Source: Paralichthys olivaceus
Taxonomy: Eukaryota; Chordata; Actinopteri; Pleuronectiformes; Paralichthyidae
Assembly (NCBI RefSeq): GCF_024713975.1
Contig: NC_091102.1
Coordinates: 7,879,001-7,943,000, forward strand
Length of the DNA: 64,000 nucleotides
Direction of reading: 5' to 3'
Shown here: positions 50,405-64,000 of the stretch, one piece after another
Layout: each line of letters opens with the position of its first letter
Position numbering within the stretch: position 1 is the stretch's first letter
The notes under the pieces: generated by a model
Seen by the model: the letters and a program-made list of their open reading frames with translations, nothing else
Databases searched by the model: none
Told to the model about the DNA's origin: nothing
Translations under genes and position numbers: made by a program

Positions 50405-50832
50405 GCTTTTATTGTGGTGATAAAGTCAAACATGTCCCATGTAAGGTCGACTCCGCGCCTCACACCGCCCCTCCGACAGCTGCTCGGTGTGTTAAACCGA
50501 GCGCCTGTGTGTTTGTCTCGCGTTGTGTGGACACAGCTGACCGCTGTCTGCGAGCAGGAATAAACCAGGCTAGGCTAACAGCCCGGACAGTTAGCAGCCC
50601 ACCGAGCGGGGGAACGGGTCGCACAAACCGAGCAGCACCGCGGAGACACCACCGGGGCGAGTCTTACTTCCACCCGACAATGCAAACACCGAGTGTCGCA
50701 GCTAGCTAACGTTAGCGCCGTCCCCGCGGACCATGGCAGAACCGAAGCGACGATAGAGACAAGGCGACATCGACAGGAAAGGGGTTAGCTTAGTTTCAAT
50801 GTTATTGTCAATTAAAAGCACATTTGGTCACG
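50405..50832 (+). promoter_or_regulatory. DCAF6 promoter / 5' UTR
   Basis: CpG-rich region ahead of the DCAF6 ATG, with TTAGC/GCTAAC words at 50574-50595 and the full palindrome at 50705-50716. Plus-strand open frame 50401-50709 is compositional. TSS not determined. Confidence 0.6.
50705..50716. promoter_or_regulatory. GCTAACGTTAGC palindrome, DCAF6 5' region
   Basis: Third exact copy of the 12-bp palindrome, 117 bp upstream of the DCAF6 start codon and preceded by AGCTA. Confidence 0.5.
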
Positions 50833-63836
<13,004 letters not shown>

Positions 63837-64000
63837 GTGAGTCATCGGCTGAGAGAGTCTTTCTTAGAGAATCCACATATTGTCAGTTTTGTTTACAGAA
63901 TAGTTCTTTATTCCAGAAACGTGATATTTTACAGCTGACCAACGGGGGGCAGAGTTTATTTTTCCTTTCTTCTTCATTCAGTGATGTATCCTTGACTTAC

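Overview
The window is vertebrate nuclear DNA, most likely from a spiny-rayed teleost. The genes are intron-rich with strict GT-AG boundaries, one GC-AG intron aside. Introns and spacers are compact and carry long CA, GT and TTC tracts. Several interspersed repeats match families I remember from teleost genomes. Eight protein-coding genes were assembled exon by exon with phase checks. Names rest on remembered human proteins, not on a search.

Layout. 1-4405 (+): 3' part of ILDR2. 7415-11904 (+): complete ILDR1, lying head-to-tail 3 kb downstream of its paralogue. 13950-23618 (+): ME3, a mitochondrial NADP-type malic enzyme of 14 coding exons. 27326-30122 (-): NXPE3. 34996-39418 (-): CEP97. 40017-42860 (+): rpl24, divergent from CEP97 across about 600 bp. 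45103-49027 (-): MPC2. 50833 to beyond the right edge (+): DCAF6, divergent from MPC2. The spacers hold promoters, UTRs, MITE-like elements, SINE and LINE relics and microsatellites.

The genes form no single pathway. ILDR1 and ILDR2 are angulins of tricellular junctions; ME3 and MPC2 both act in mitochondrial pyruvate metabolism; CEP97 caps centrioles; rpl24 is ribosomal; DCAF6 is a CUL4-DDB1 adaptor; NXPE3 is a putative Golgi or secretory PC-esterase-like protein. As remembered, the human counterparts map to 1q24 (ILDR2, MPC2, DCAF6), 3q12-q21 (ILDR1, NXPE3, CEP97, RPL24) and 11q14 (ME3), so the order here is a mosaic. NFKBIZ, between NXPE3 and CEP97 in human, was not seen.

No wholly new system was found. 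The best leads are a 12-bp palindrome (GCTAACGTTAGC) present three times and always near a gene start, two phase-compatible candidate cassette exons in DCAF6, a GC-AG intron in ME3, a 42-unit TTC tract just upstream of ILDR1, and a MITE carrying a YY1-like site.
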